64,000 nt of DNA from JBMYTN01 sp049604415 (GTDB lineage: Bacteria; Pseudomonadota; Alphaproteobacteria; Rhodospirillales; Rhodospirillaceae), in assembly GCA_049604415.1 (NCBI GenBank), contig JBMYTN010000001.1:1-64000 (forward strand), given 5' to 3'. Of this stretch, positions 14,779 through 23,757 are shown one piece after another. The notes under the pieces were generated by a model, which worked only from the letters and a program-made list of their open reading frames with translations, was not told the DNA's origin and searched no databases. Positions within the stretch are counted from its first letter, which is position 1; the number at the start of each line of letters is the position of its first letter. The translations under genes and the position numbers were made by a program.

Positions 14779-17493
14779 ATGTTGGCTCGTGAACCGATTG
14801 ATGCGATTGACGGCATGCGTCCGGATATACGCGCAGAAATAGCATCACGCCTTCAGCGAGATTATAACTTTAAGGCCACTCAAGGGGATTGGTTTCAGCA
14901 AGGCGTTTGTCCGTCCTGTGGCAAGCGCGAGCTCTATGCCAGCGCCGCAAATCCGTGGGTTTTGCGCTGCGGTCGTCTGAACAAATGCGGCTGGGAAAGC
15001 GCGACCAAAGAGCTCTATCCGGATGCCTTTGAGCGCATCAACGAAAGATTCCCGGCCTCCACAGAGGACCCCAATGCCACAGTGGAGGCCTATCTTAGTT
15101 TTTGCCGCGGGCTCCCCTTGAGCCCGATCAAAGGGTGTTACCGCCAGGGCTATTTTCACCATCCCCATGCCAATCGCTCGACGGCGACGGTAGTTTTTGA
15201 TGTGGCACCAGGCGTCACCATGGAGCGATTCGTTGAACCCGTTCTGATTTCTGATCCAGAAAAACCGGATCAGGAGCCGATGCTTCGCAAGCAGAATTTT
15301 CGCGGCAGCTATAAAGGACTGGTTTGGCATCCGGTCGGTATGACCCTTGAGCCAGGCGAGGCGCTTTGGCTGGTGGAAGGGTGTCTCGATGCCTTGAGCC
15401 TGTGGGTCAACGGGGTCAAAGCTGTGGCGATCCTCAGCGCCGGTAATTTTCCCGAAACCTATCTGAAGGGCGTTTCTGGGCTGGATCTGCACCTAGTCTG
15501 GGCGCTTGATAATGATCCCGCCGGGAATGGGTTTACCAAAAAACATGCGGCAGCGGCGCGGCGGCTTGGGTTTTCCAGCCGTGCAGCCATTATTCCGCAA
15601 AAAGAAGGGGTAAAGACCGACTGGAACGATTCTCATCAGGCCGGATTGCTCAAAACCGAGGACAGAGAGGGCAACCCAATCCGGTTTTTAGAGCGCTGTC
15701 GTTTTCACGGTGATCTGTTGTTGGCCGAGAGCCCAAAAGACAAAGGGGTCATCATATGGAAGCGGAAAAAATCCACCAGCTTTGCCATTGATCACAACTA
15801 CCAAACCTATTGGTGGGAGCTGGATCCGACAGAGTATACTCGGGTTTTTAATGCTTACGCGGATAATGGTTTGGCACCGCCTGAGGGCATGACCTTGGAA
15901 GAAATGGCGGTTCAAGATGCGTGTAAGTGCTGGAATATTGCAAATTGTTCCTTTCGGTTTTTGTATTATCAATATGACCATTTGACCGATGAAGCTTTCT
16001 ACTACTGCCTTGTCCGCTTTCCCTCGGGCAAAAACACAAAGAAGGGCACGTTTACGGGATCGCAAGTCGCAGCAGCCTCGGAATTTAAGAAGCGCCTGCT
16101 GAGCGTATCCGCCGGCGGTTTGTGGAAAGGCACCGGATCCCAGCTTGACTGGATCATCAACCATCATTTGACCGATATTCGGACTGTCGAGACCCTGCAG
16201 TTCATTGGCTACTCCCGCGACCATCAGGCCTATATTTTCGGTGATCTGGCCGTGAAAGATGGTCGGGTCTATCAGAAGAATGATGAGGACTTTTTTGAAC
16301 TTGGCTCGGCGATTCACAAGATCTCGATAAAGTCGCTGAATAAGTCGGTGGGTTTGAAAATTGGTAACAGGGCGACCTATTCCACTGGCTGGGTCGACTT
16401 GGTCTACCGGGCTTTTGGTCCCCGGGGCATTGTTGCTGCCGCCTATTGGTTTATGTCGCTGTTTGCCGAGCAAATTCGGGACCGCTGGGAGAGCTGGCCG
16501 TTCCTGGAGATTGTCGGTGAGGCAGGGGCGGGCAAGTCCACCCTGATCGAGTTCCTGTGGCGCCTGGTTGGCCGGTCAGCCTTTGAAGGCTTAGACCCAA
16601 ACAAATCCACCGATGCGGCCATTGCCCGGTCTTTGACCCAGGTCAGCAATCTGCCGGTGGTTTTGCTGGAATCCGATCGCGAGGGCCAAGACGCCAAGGT
16701 CAAAAGCTTTGATTGGGATGCCCTGAAAACCCTGTTCAATGGGCGGCCTTATCGCTCAAGGGGGGTGAAGAACAGCGGCACCGATACCGATGACAGCCCG
16801 TTTCGCGGCGCCATGGTGATCTCTCAGAACAATCCAGTGACCGGCTCGGATGCGATCATGTCGCGCATTGTGCATCTGTTCTTTACCACCGCGCATCATT
16901 CCGATGCGGGCAAGGCGGCCGCCGATGCCTTGGCGGTGACCAAAACCGAAACGGTGTCTCACTTCGTGACCATGGCCACGGTTCAGGAAAAGGACATTCT
17001 GGAGCGCTTCGGGCCGTCTTTTCGCCATCACGAAGCTGCCATTGCCAAAGACCCCGCTCTTCGGCTCCGGCGGATCGCCAAATGCCATGGCCAGATGGCC
17101 GCCGCTCTGGATTGCTTTGCGAGCCTGGTCGCCTTGCCGGAAGCGATCAGGCAGGATGCGCAGGCGATGATTTACCAAGCGGCCAGGGAGCGCCAAGCCT
17201 CCCTGATCACGGAACATGCAGTTATTGGCCAATTTTGGGATTATATCGAGGTCATCGGCTTTGATGTGGTCAATCATGCCAATGATGGCAGCATCGCCTT
17301 GAACCTGGCGCAAATCGATCAGCTGTTTCACCATCGCGGCTTTCGGATGCCCTGCGAGCGGGCCGATTTGCTGCGCCACCTAAAGGAAGGGAAGCGATAT
17401 CGGTATTTGGAACAAAAACCGATCAGCTCCAAACATGCCGATTATTATGGCAAGACCATGCGGTGCTGGCGCTTTGAAAGGCCCAGGGCATGA
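14779..17493 (+). CDS. Phage primase-helicase (zinc finger, Toprim, P-loop ATPase)
   Basis: The 904-residue protein combines three units. A zinc ribbon uses C44, C47, C64 and C70 (CPSCGK...LRCGRLNKCGW). A Toprim-like centre has ALWLVEGCLDALSLWVNGVK and then LHLVWALDNDPAGNGF. A C-terminal ATPase has Walker A GEAGAGKST at 580-588, Walker B-like VVLLESDR, and an MVISQNNPV sensor-like segment. Such fusions prime and unwind DNA for phage replication. GCGGAGG eight bases before ATG 14779 supports the start; a longer in-frame extension to 14599 would overlap the previous gene. It is co-transcribed with the next three genes. Confidence 0.85.
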   Translation: MLAREPIDAIDGMRPDIRAEIASRLQRDYNFKATQGDWFQQGVCPSCGKRELYASAANPWVLRCGRLNKCGWESATKELYPDAFERINERFPASTEDPNATVEAYLSFCRGLPLSPIKGCYRQGYFHHPHANRSTATVVFDVAPGVTMERFVEPVLISDPEKPDQEPMLRKQNFRGSYKGLVWHPVGMTLEPGEALWLVEGCLDALSLWVNGVKAVAILSAGNFPETYLKGVSGLDLHLVWALDNDPAGNGFTKKHAAAARRLGFSSRAAIIPQKEGVKTDWNDSHQAGLLKTEDREGNPIRFLERCRFHGDLLLAESPKDKGVIIWKRKKSTSFAIDHNYQTYWWELDPTEYTRVFNAYADNGLAPPEGMTLEEMAVQDACKCWNIANCSFRFLYYQYDHLTDEAFYYCLVRFPSGKNTKKGTFTGSQVAAASEFKKRLLSVSAGGLWKGTGSQLDWIINHHLTDIRTVETLQFIGYSRDHQAYIFGDLAVKDGRVYQKNDEDFFELGSAIHKISIKSLNKSVGLKIGNRATYSTGWVDLVYRAFGPRGIVAAAYWFMSLFAEQIRDRWESWPFLEIVGEAGAGKSTLIEFLWRLVGRSAFEGLDPNKSTDAAIARSLTQVSNLPVVLLESDREGQDAKVKSFDWDALKTLFNGRPYRSRGVKNSGTDTDDSPFRGAMVISQNNPVTGSDAIMSRIVHLFFTTAHHSDAGKAAADALAVTKTETVSHFVTMATVQEKDILERFGPSFRHHEAAIAKDPALRLRRIAKCHGQMAAALDCFASLVALPEAIRQDAQAMIYQAARERQASLITEHAVIGQFWDYIEVIGFDVVNHANDGSIALNLAQIDQLFHHRGFRMPCERADLLRHLKEGKRYRYLEQKPISSKHADYYGKTMRCWRFERPRA

Positions 17494-17705
17494 CCAGCCG
17501 ACAACAGACCTGGTTGGCAACCGGGCGCGCCCAAACAGGACACCTGCTGGTCCCGGCGCAGCGCTTTGGTTTGGGCGACCAAGATATCCAACTTTTGGTC
17601 AAGGCTGGATTGATCAGACCTTGGCGACCCAATCCCTTGGCAACAACCTTGGTTCAAATGCGTTGGGCATTGACCGAAGCCGGCGCATCGGCCGTTCTGG
17701 AGTAG
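17490..17705 (+). CDS. Small phage protein of unknown function
   Basis: This 71-residue protein (MTSRQQTWLATGRAQTGHLL, then VPAQRFGLGDQDIQLLVKAG, LIRPWRPNPLATTLVQMRW) overlaps the primase stop by ATGA. The segment around LLVKAGLIRPW...LTEAGASAV looks like a winged-helix fragment, but the family is not recognised. Its position between primase and excisionase suggests an early regulatory gene. Confidence 0.55.
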   Translation: MTSRQQTWLATGRAQTGHLLVPAQRFGLGDQDIQLLVKAGLIRPWRPNPLATTLVQMRWALTEAGASAVLE

Positions 17706-17710
17706 GGGCG

Positions 17711-18001
17711 ATGCCGGGACGTCGGAAACGACCGCTGAATATTGAGCCCTTGACGCTGACCGAACGGGAGCTTTCGGAGCAAATGGGGGTTTCGGCGGAG
17801 ATGTTTCCGGCCTTAACAAAGCGCGGCATCTTGCCCCAACCGATCACGGAATGCCTCGGGAGCAAACAAATCACCTTCTATTATTTAGATGCCGTCCGTG
17901 ATTGTCTGGAAAAGGCATCTGGGATCCGCCACTCTGGGAGCCCGTCTGCTGATGTGTGGATAGAGAAGCTCCGATCCCGTGGTCAAAACCGACCTTCCTA
18001 A
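17711..18001 (+). CDS. Excisionase-like DNA-binding protein
   Basis: This 96-residue protein has LTERELSEQMGVSAEMFPAL then TKRGILPQPITECLGSKQIT, FYYLDAVRDCLEKA, resembling AlpA/MerR-type excisionase domains in which a winged helix is followed by a tyrosine- or arginine-rich wing. AGGGGCG directly before ATG 17711 supports the start. It precedes and overlaps the integrase gene by 23 bases, as expected for xis-int pairs. Function as excisionase is inferred from fold and position. Confidence 0.6.
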   Translation: MPGRRKRPLNIEPLTLTERELSEQMGVSAEMFPALTKRGILPQPITECLGSKQITFYYLDAVRDCLEKASGIRHSGSPSADVWIEKLRSRGQNRPS

Positions 18002-19055
18002 ATATATTTTCGCGCCGAAGGGGAAAGCGGGGCGTCCATATTACTATTATCGGCGTCAGGGCCAGCGGATCCCGCTTTGTGATGGTCAAGGGCGACGCAT
18101 TGGCCCGGACCATGAAGAATTCATACAAGCCTACAATCTGATCCATGCCAGTTTTGAACAAAGCGCCGGAGACTTTGGACGCGCCCTTGTGCCTGGCTCC
18201 ATGGCCCATTTGATCGAGCTTTATAAAAGGTCAGCCAAATTCAAACAGCTCGCAGCGTCGACTCAATCCGATTACCGTGGGTATCTCGACAAGCTGAAGG
18301 AGCGCTTTGGCGGGCTGCCGATCCGATCCATATCCCGTGAATTTGTTGTTCTGTTACAGGAAGAGCATGCGGAAACCCCGCGCAGCGCCAACTATTTGAT
18401 CGCTGTCCTGCGTCGGATCCTCCATTTCGCCATTGATCGGCCGTCAATTTTCGGTCTGTCCCATAATCCAGCGGCAAAACTGGAAGCCTTGAAACAAGGC
18501 GAGGGACATTTGGCTTGGAGTGAAAATGACATTGAAGCCTTCCGCCATCGATGGGGTCAGGGGAGTTGGGAGCGGGCTGTTTTTGAGACCATTCTTTATA
18601 CGGGTCAGCGTGGCGGGGATGTGCGCGACATGGTCCGGGCCCAATATCACCAGGGCCGGATCAGTGTCCGACAGAGCAAAACAAGAGCCTTTGTCGAAAT
18701 CCGCGCTGCGGAGGCTTTATGCCAGGCCCTCGATTCCTGGCTCAGCAGTCATGACCATGAAGCCTTGTTCCCGTCTGGATCCGGTCGAGCTTACGACGCC
18801 TCGGCCTTTCGCCACCGATTGAAAGAGGCCTATGACGAGGCCGGTATAGCGGTGACCACCCATGGAGGGCGCTATGCGGCGGCTGGCCGTTTGCGTGATC
18901 TCGGCCTGGATTGGGATCAGGTCAGTGCGATTACCGGTCATAAAAGCGCGCAAATGGCAGCCAAATATATGCGGCGGCGTCTTATCAGCGATCAGGCGAT
19001 TGATGAGCTTGATGCCCTTGATCGAGAGCAAAGGGAAAGCTTGGGTCAGGACTGA
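17979..19055 (+). CDS. int: Phage integrase, tyrosine recombinase
   Basis: The 358-residue protein carries the full catalytic set: R211 (YTGQRGGD), K234 (RQSKT), H295 and R298 (TTHGGRYAAA), H321 (ITGHKS) and nucleophile Y330 (AAKYMRR). H295-x-x-R298 is the HxxR pair. An N-terminal arm-binding part (PYYYYRRQGQRIPL) and core-binding domain (TQSDYRGYLDKLKERFG) precede it. The start is GTG 17979 inside the preceding gene. It is the last prophage gene before tRNA-Lys, consistent with site-specific integration at that tRNA. Confidence 0.93.
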   Translation: MVKTDLPKYIFAPKGKAGRPYYYYRRQGQRIPLCDGQGRRIGPDHEEFIQAYNLIHASFEQSAGDFGRALVPGSMAHLIELYKRSAKFKQLAASTQSDYRGYLDKLKERFGGLPIRSISREFVVLLQEEHAETPRSANYLIAVLRRILHFAIDRPSIFGLSHNPAAKLEALKQGEGHLAWSENDIEAFRHRWGQGSWERAVFETILYTGQRGGDVRDMVRAQYHQGRISVRQSKTRAFVEIRAAEALCQALDSWLSSHDHEALFPSGSGRAYDASAFRHRLKEAYDEAGIAVTTHGGRYAAAGRLRDLGLDWDQVSAITGHKSAQMAAKYMRRRLISDQAIDELDALDREQRESLGQD

Positions 19056-19662
19056 GTAGGCAGGACTTTAGGTGAGTCTATGGCCTAATGATTGGACTCT
19101 CTGATCCGGTCAACCATTGATGACTCAAGCGGCGGACCGGAATTTTTACAGATGACCATCGGAAAACCGTAAGATTTGTAACGTCCTGTTTGATACTGAA
19201 TTAAGATATTGAATTTATTGACACTATTCGTTCGGTCCCAGATGTTCAAAAACCGTATTGACCCGAAATTTCATTACAGATTAGGGGTGTGAGTCTGTCC
19301 CATTTTTTTTCTTTTTATTATCAGGGCCTTACGGAATCGATAACGCAATAATTACCATTTTTCACACGCTTCTTACAGTGACTTTTGGGTTTAAAGTCAA
19401 TGACTTGGATTAAAACCCATGGGTCTTACAGTTTTCCTAGGCCCACAGATGTTGAGGACCGGCTGGAAGATCCCACGGATCTCGCAAAATCATGCGAGTG
19501 CTGAGCTTGCCCGAGGTTCCCGTCCGAGAAAAAAGAATAGTTTAGAGTCGGATTTCGCGAGCGTAAGAAGGTCTGAGTGTAAACACGGGCTGAAAAAACT
19601 GTAAACACAGACTTTTTTGGCTGCTCAGAGTATTTTTATCGCATTGAAATATTTACAAAAAT
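19056..19662. other. Prophage end region between integrase and tRNA-Lys
   Basis: These 607 AT-rich bases contain no supported gene. They are where integrase arm and core sites would be expected. A GGGTTT...AAACCC fold lies at about 19387-19420, and an imperfect AAAAAACTGT/ACAGACTTTTTT hairpin lies near 19594-19618. The likely attachment core is the 3' end of the tRNA gene at about 19663-19690. The second copy is not in the window, so the core length cannot be defined. Confidence 0.5.
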
Positions 19663-19738
19663 TGGTGAGCCCGACAGGATTCGAACCTGTGACCCGCTGA
19701 TTAAAAGTCAGCTGCTCTACCATCTGAGCTACGGGCCC
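19663..19738 (-). tRNA. tRNA-Lys (anticodon TTT)
   Basis: The minus strand folds as a complete 76-base tRNA: GGGCCCG acceptor, TAGCTCAGATGGTAGAGC D-arm, anticodon loop CTTTTAA with anticodon TTT, and T-arm ACAGGTTCGAATCCTGT. CGGGCTC and encoded ACCA close it. The 3' end faces the prophage integrase, a common integration target. Confidence 0.97.
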
Positions 19739-19753
19739 GCCAAAGAGATCGGG

Positions 19754-19782
19754 ACCATAGTGAAGCCCTAAGCCTTGGTCAA
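19754..19782 (-). promoter_or_regulatory. Promoter of tRNA-Lys
   Basis: On the minus strand TTGACC (19782-19777), a 17-base spacer and TATGGT (19759-19754) form a good sigma-70 promoter 15 bases upstream of the mature tRNA 5' end. Confidence 0.7.
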
Positions 19783-20012
19783 CACGGAAAGCAGGCAAAA
19801 GAACCACGGATCCGCTTCGGACAAGCCTAGACGCGCGGCTGCATCAAGTTAGATGCGGGAAACCTGCTGTTCGATTGGCGCTAAGAAGCTCCTTTTCCTT
19901 GTCAATCCGGCAGCGCTGCGCGATGGTGCCTGTACCTGAGCGACAGGCTCTGGGAGAGTGGGGATACTCGGGAGCACCTCCCGAAAAGGCAAAAAAAGAG
20001 TGGGTTGAGGTC

Positions 20013-20828
20013 ATGGTTCAACGCCGTACGAGACAGGTTTTCTCCATTGAGAAGGTTCTGAAGCAACAGGGCCGTATGTCTGATATGGACCAGCCTGCCG
20101 CCATGAGCGACCAGGACCGCGCCGAGTTGGAAGCCGCAGGCATTATGGGGCAGGGTGCGCCTGAGGCAGCTCCGGAACCCACGAGCGGGCCTGTTGAAAG
20201 CGGTCTGCAGAAACAGTTGCTCGACGAAATCAAAGCGCTGCGAACCGAAGTGGCGGAGGTGAAGCAGAGCATTGGCCCGGGCATGCCGCCTGCGGAAGCT
20301 GACGAAGCGATGCTGTTGCGCATTGAAATTGCCAGCATGATTCGCTCCCTCGCCGCTGCGAAGCGCGAAATCGCCGAAATCAAGCACCCCTTGGCCGATG
20401 AGGACCGGGTTCAAAAAGCGACCTTGGAGCTGGATGCCATTGTTGGGGCGACAGAAACCGCCACCCACAAGATCCTGGACGCTTCTGAGAAGATCAATGA
20501 ACAGGTCGAGAAGGTTCTGGGCATTGTCGGCGAAGGCGATGAGCTGGAAGACAATTTGCACATCATTGCCAACGAAACCTTCGTCATCATGGAAAGCTGT
20601 AACTTCCAGGATTTGACGGGGCAGCGGATCACCAAGGTGGTCCAGACCTTGAACTTTATTGAAAACCGGATCCGCAAAATCATTGAGGATTTCGGCGTCG
20701 AGGCCTTTGCCGACTTGCCGCTGCCGGAGCTAGAAGGGACCCTGCACAGCACAGATGACCTCGTTAATGGTCCTCAAATCGAGCAACAAGCCCTGTCCCA
20801 GGACGATATCGATGCGCTGTTCGGCTAA
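20013..20828 (+). CDS. cheZ: Chemotaxis protein phosphatase CheZ
   Basis: The 271-residue protein dephosphorylates CheY-P. The long-helix core contains ESCNFQDLTGQRITKVVQTL; D200 and Q204 match the catalytic Asp143 and Gln147 of the enterobacterial enzyme. The C-terminal LSQDDIDALFG is the CheY-binding tail. An acidic, proline-containing N-terminal linker precedes the core. ATG 20013 is preferred because GAGG lies just upstream; an in-frame start at 19875 would add a non-homologous leader. No other chemotaxis genes are nearby. Confidence 0.85.
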   Translation: MVQRRTRQVFSIEKVLKQQGRMSDMDQPAAMSDQDRAELEAAGIMGQGAPEAAPEPTSGPVESGLQKQLLDEIKALRTEVAEVKQSIGPGMPPAEADEAMLLRIEIASMIRSLAAAKREIAEIKHPLADEDRVQKATLELDAIVGATETATHKILDASEKINEQVEKVLGIVGEGDELEDNLHIIANETFVIMESCNFQDLTGQRITKVVQTLNFIENRIRKIIEDFGVEAFADLPLPELEGTLHSTDDLVNGPQIEQQALSQDDIDALFG

Positions 20829-21087
20829 TCCCTTGGGCCTTTCGAAAAAGACCGCCGTACTTGCTGTCTTTGTGCCTCTCTTAGGGGCGTGTTCGGCGCA
20901 ATCCGTGCCCTATGCGGTGGAAGCGATTTATGATTCCCGGGCACCCCGGGAAACCCTGGCGGCTTGCGATCGGGCTTTTGAGCGCCAGCGTCAAGCGCCC
21001 GATCCCATTGAGCGGCGGCGCTGGGAGATCTATCGCGAAGATCTCGATTGTCCGCAAGTGACCCCGGAGACCCTTGGGGAAAATTAG
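20812..21087 (+). CDS. Small lipoprotein of unknown function
   Basis: The protein has up to 91 residues. A signal peptide (LSKKTAVLAVFVPLLGACSA) ends in lipobox LGAC, followed by a short charged mature part (SRAPRETLAACDRAFERQRQ, then APDPIERRRWEIYREDLDCP). It overlaps the end of cheZ if ATG 20812 is used. A TTG at 20833, just after the cheZ stop, would give a more typical signal peptide. The family is not recognised; outer-membrane or periplasmic anchoring is inferred. Confidence 0.6.
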   Translation: MRCSANPLGLSKKTAVLAVFVPLLGACSAQSVPYAVEAIYDSRAPRETLAACDRAFERQRQAPDPIERRRWEIYREDLDCPQVTPETLGEN

Positions 21088-21231
21088 GCCGGTTTAAAAC
21101 TCGTTACGATAAAATAATCAGTTCTTCCCCCTGGACTTTATAGCGTCCTTGGGCGATCCTTCGATGTGGAACCCCAGGGCGATCACATCTATGAGTCCCT
21201 GTGGCGAAAGACTTTGAATGGGATAGGGACC

Positions 21232-22428
21232 ATGCCGGCTTTTCAACACAAGATCGAAAATGCGGACAAAACCTCTGCAAAAACTGGTTTTCGTTCACTA
21301 TCGAAACGGTCTGTGAAGCCATTGGTTTTATTGACTGGATCTTTGATTCTGGCAGCCTGCCAAACCACAGGCGACCCGGCTGGCACATCCTCTGCCGGAA
21401 CCGGCGGAACGCCGACGGCGGTCTCAACTGCGGGTGCACCGGATCCGAATCTGGTCATGACTTCTGGCAGCGGTAAGCTGGCTCCCGCATCCCTGCCGAA
21501 ATATCGGATTGGCGATTCCTTCGCCATCAACAATCCGGATGAGACCTGGCGCATCACCGGCTTTGATGAGCGGGGCCGTTTGGTTTGGCAAAGCAGCCTG
21601 GGAGCCCAGCGGATCACCAGCTTGGATCCGATGCTGCCCTCCCTCCGCCATGTCGCCCCGGATGGACGGGGTGTGACCCGGATTATCAACCGCTCCTCTG
21701 AGCTGTTCCCGTTAAGCGTCGGCAAAACCGCAACATTCTCTGAAGCGGCAGGCATGGATGAGCCACCCTACAGCCAATCCTTTGAATGGACTTGCTCCGT
21801 GGCTGGGGAAGGGCAAGCCAAGGTGCCCGCCGGAACCTATGACATTTTCCGGGTTGATTGTTCCCGCAGCGACGGGCTGACCGTGGAAAGTGCTTACGCG
21901 CCGAGCATTGACCATGTAGTGCGCCGGAAAATCGTCACTGCCGACGGGGCCAGCGAGTTGCGGGAGTTGACGGCCACCTCAAAGGGGACCGGGCCAGGAA
22001 CTGCGCCGGTGACCATGGCGGCCAATCAACCGCCGCAGCCCTCAGAGCCCATCGTTCAGTCCGCTGCCCGTCAAGCGCCGCCGGTTCAGGCCCCTCCGAT
22101 GCAAGCACCGCAAACGCAGGCTCCACAGGTTCAAGCACCAGTGCCACAGGCCACTCCGGTCGCCGTTTCCGTTCCACAAGGGGCTTTGTTTGTGCAGGTT
22201 GCCTCCTATGGCAATGAACAGGCCGCGCGGGACGGTTGGAGCCAGTTGGCAGCGTCGCACGGATCGGCCTTGTCGCAGCTGCGTCCGGCCATCAAACCGG
22301 TGACGATTACCGGGAAAGGGACATTTTATCGTCTCTATGCCGGGCCGGTGGACCAGGCCCAAGCCAAACGGCTTTGTTCCTCGCTGCCCAATATGGGTGG
22401 GTGGTGTAACGTGGAAGCGCTGCGGTAA
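21232..22428 (+). CDS. Lipoprotein with C-terminal SPOR domain
   Basis: The 398-residue protein has a long basic N-terminus and a signal helix PLVLLTGSLILAACQTTGDP with lipobox LAAC. A middle domain of about 190 residues (KYRIGDSFAINNPDETWRIT through SAYAPSIDHVVRRKI) follows, then a proline/glutamine repeat (QAPPVQAPPMQAPQTQAPQ). It ends in a SPOR domain (ALFVQVASYGNEQAARDGWS ... FYRLYAGPVDQAQAKRLC). SPOR domains bind denuded peptidoglycan at division sites. ATG 21232 is used because the lipobox spacing fits; an in-frame start at 21166 exists. Confidence 0.75.
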   Translation: MPAFQHKIENADKTSAKTGFRSLSKRSVKPLVLLTGSLILAACQTTGDPAGTSSAGTGGTPTAVSTAGAPDPNLVMTSGSGKLAPASLPKYRIGDSFAINNPDETWRITGFDERGRLVWQSSLGAQRITSLDPMLPSLRHVAPDGRGVTRIINRSSELFPLSVGKTATFSEAAGMDEPPYSQSFEWTCSVAGEGQAKVPAGTYDIFRVDCSRSDGLTVESAYAPSIDHVVRRKIVTADGASELRELTATSKGTGPGTAPVTMAANQPPQPSEPIVQSAARQAPPVQAPPMQAPQTQAPQVQAPVPQATPVAVSVPQGALFVQVASYGNEQAARDGWSQLAASHGSALSQLRPAIKPVTITGKGTFYRLYAGPVDQAQAKRLCSSLPNMGGWCNVEALR

Positions 22429-22506
22429 TCTCAGCGCGCTCTCCCTGAAGGTCCCAATCCGGCTCCGCTGCCAGGCCTCGGATCCGATCATCGGATATGC
22501 TTCGTC

Positions 22507-23028
22507 ATGACTCTGCCACCCTATGAGATGCAGGGCACCGTGCGCCGCAATCGTCGCTTCGGCCCTTCTGCGATTCTTTGGACGGTGTTTTTTGGGCTGT
22601 TGGTTTCCGTTGGGATCGCCACGGTCGGGTTTATGGTGTGGGAAACCCGGGTGGAGCAAGGCAAGCAAATCGCATTTTTGCTCTCTGATCGCGACCAGAT
22701 CCAGGCCGAACAGGACCGGTTGCGCGGCGAAGTCGAAGCGGGCCTAAACCGCATTGCGGAATTGGAAGCCGCACTGGAGTCGGCCAATCAGGACCGGGAA
22801 GATCTGCAAACTGACATGGATGAATTTATGGTTCCGCGCGAGATCGGCAGCCCGGCGGACTTCCCGATTGAACGGGCCATGGCCAAACCGGGCGAGACCC
22901 TGGCGGATTTCGCGACGCGAGAGGGCACCACCGAAGAGGTTCTCCGCGCCCTAAACCCTTGGTTGGACGGCCATAGCGGTGGTTTGAAGAAGTTTCAAAC
23001 CCTCTGGATCCCGATTTCCGGGTCCTGA
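22507..23028 (+). CDS. Membrane-anchored coiled-coil protein of unknown function
   Basis: The 173-residue protein has one transmembrane helix (AILWTVFFGLLVSVGIATVG) and a coiled coil (LLSDRDQIQAEQDRLRGEVE, then AGLNRIAELEAALESANQDR). The C-terminal region (MAKPGETLADFATREGTTEE, then VLRALNPWLDG...LKKFQTLWIPI) resembles a LysM-like peptidoglycan-binding fold. The protein would span from the inner membrane to the wall. It follows the SPOR lipoprotein, which hints at a shared envelope role. Confidence 0.6.
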   Translation: MTLPPYEMQGTVRRNRRFGPSAILWTVFFGLLVSVGIATVGFMVWETRVEQGKQIAFLLSDRDQIQAEQDRLRGEVEAGLNRIAELEAALESANQDREDLQTDMDEFMVPREIGSPADFPIERAMAKPGETLADFATREGTTEEVLRALNPWLDGHSGGLKKFQTLWIPISGS

Positions 23029-23256
23029 TCAAGCGGTTTATCCCGCACTGCAAGATGTCTATTTGATTTCAGCAGTTGTCTAATGCGTTTTTTGTGCACT
23101 GCACAGTATACACTTCTTGTTTCATTTGTCCTCAGAGAGTCCTATTTTAAGTGTGAACCGATCGGAACAAGACCGGACCCAAGCCATCCACGCAGCGAAG
23201 ACTGTGGCGCGGCAGAATCGGACCGTTCGGCTGTTTGCAAGCAAAGGGAGGACGGC

Positions 23257-23691
23257 ATGCCTAAGCGTAAAATCCATGAAGTCATGAGTGATCGGGATAT
23301 CGTCAAAATCGGTCCGGACCAAACCGTGCGGGAAGCCGCCCAATCGATCAAAGACAACCATGTTGGATCGGTGTTGGTGGAAGAGCGGGGCCGGTTGCTG
23401 GGGATTTTGACCGAGCGCGACATCATCGAACGCGTGCTTTGTCGGGATCTGTCCCCGGATCAAACCCTGGTGCGCGATGTGATGACTCGCAATCCCAGGA
23501 CCGTGCGCAGTGATGCGACCGTGTTCCAGGCTCTACAGGCCATGAAAGAAGGCGGCGTTCGCCATTTACCGGTTTTCCGCGAAGACCAGGTGGTCTCCGT
23601 GGTGTCCATGCGGGACTTTGTGCCGGTGGAAGTGCGGATGTTTGACCGCGCCGAAGAAGTCTGTGAAGAACTGATGCAGCGGATTGCTTAA
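23257..23691 (+). CDS. CBS-domain pair protein
   Basis: The 144-residue protein consists of two CBS motifs (VREAAQSIKDNHVGSVLVEE then RGRLLGILTERDIIERVLC, and VFQALQAMKEGGVRHLPVFR). Stand-alone CBS pairs bind adenine nucleotides and act as energy sensors. AAAGGGAGG just before ATG 23257 fixes the start. A strong intrinsic terminator follows. Confidence 0.85.
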   Translation: MPKRKIHEVMSDRDIVKIGPDQTVREAAQSIKDNHVGSVLVEERGRLLGILTERDIIERVLCRDLSPDQTLVRDVMTRNPRTVRSDATVFQALQAMKEGGVRHLPVFREDQVVSVVSMRDFVPVEVRMFDRAEEVCEELMQRIA

Positions 23692-23724
23692 CAGCGATTC
23701 TGACTGCAGGTGATCCAATTCAAT

Positions 23725-23757
23725 GGGCGTTGAGGCTAATCCTCAGCGCCCTATTTT
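23725..23757 (+). terminator. Intrinsic terminator after the CBS-domain gene
   Basis: GGGCGTTGAGG (23725-23735) pairs with CCTCAGCGCCC (23741-23751) through a five-base loop with one G-U pair, followed by TATTTTT. The right arm touches the stop codon of the convergent nuclease-fold gene. Confidence 0.85.
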
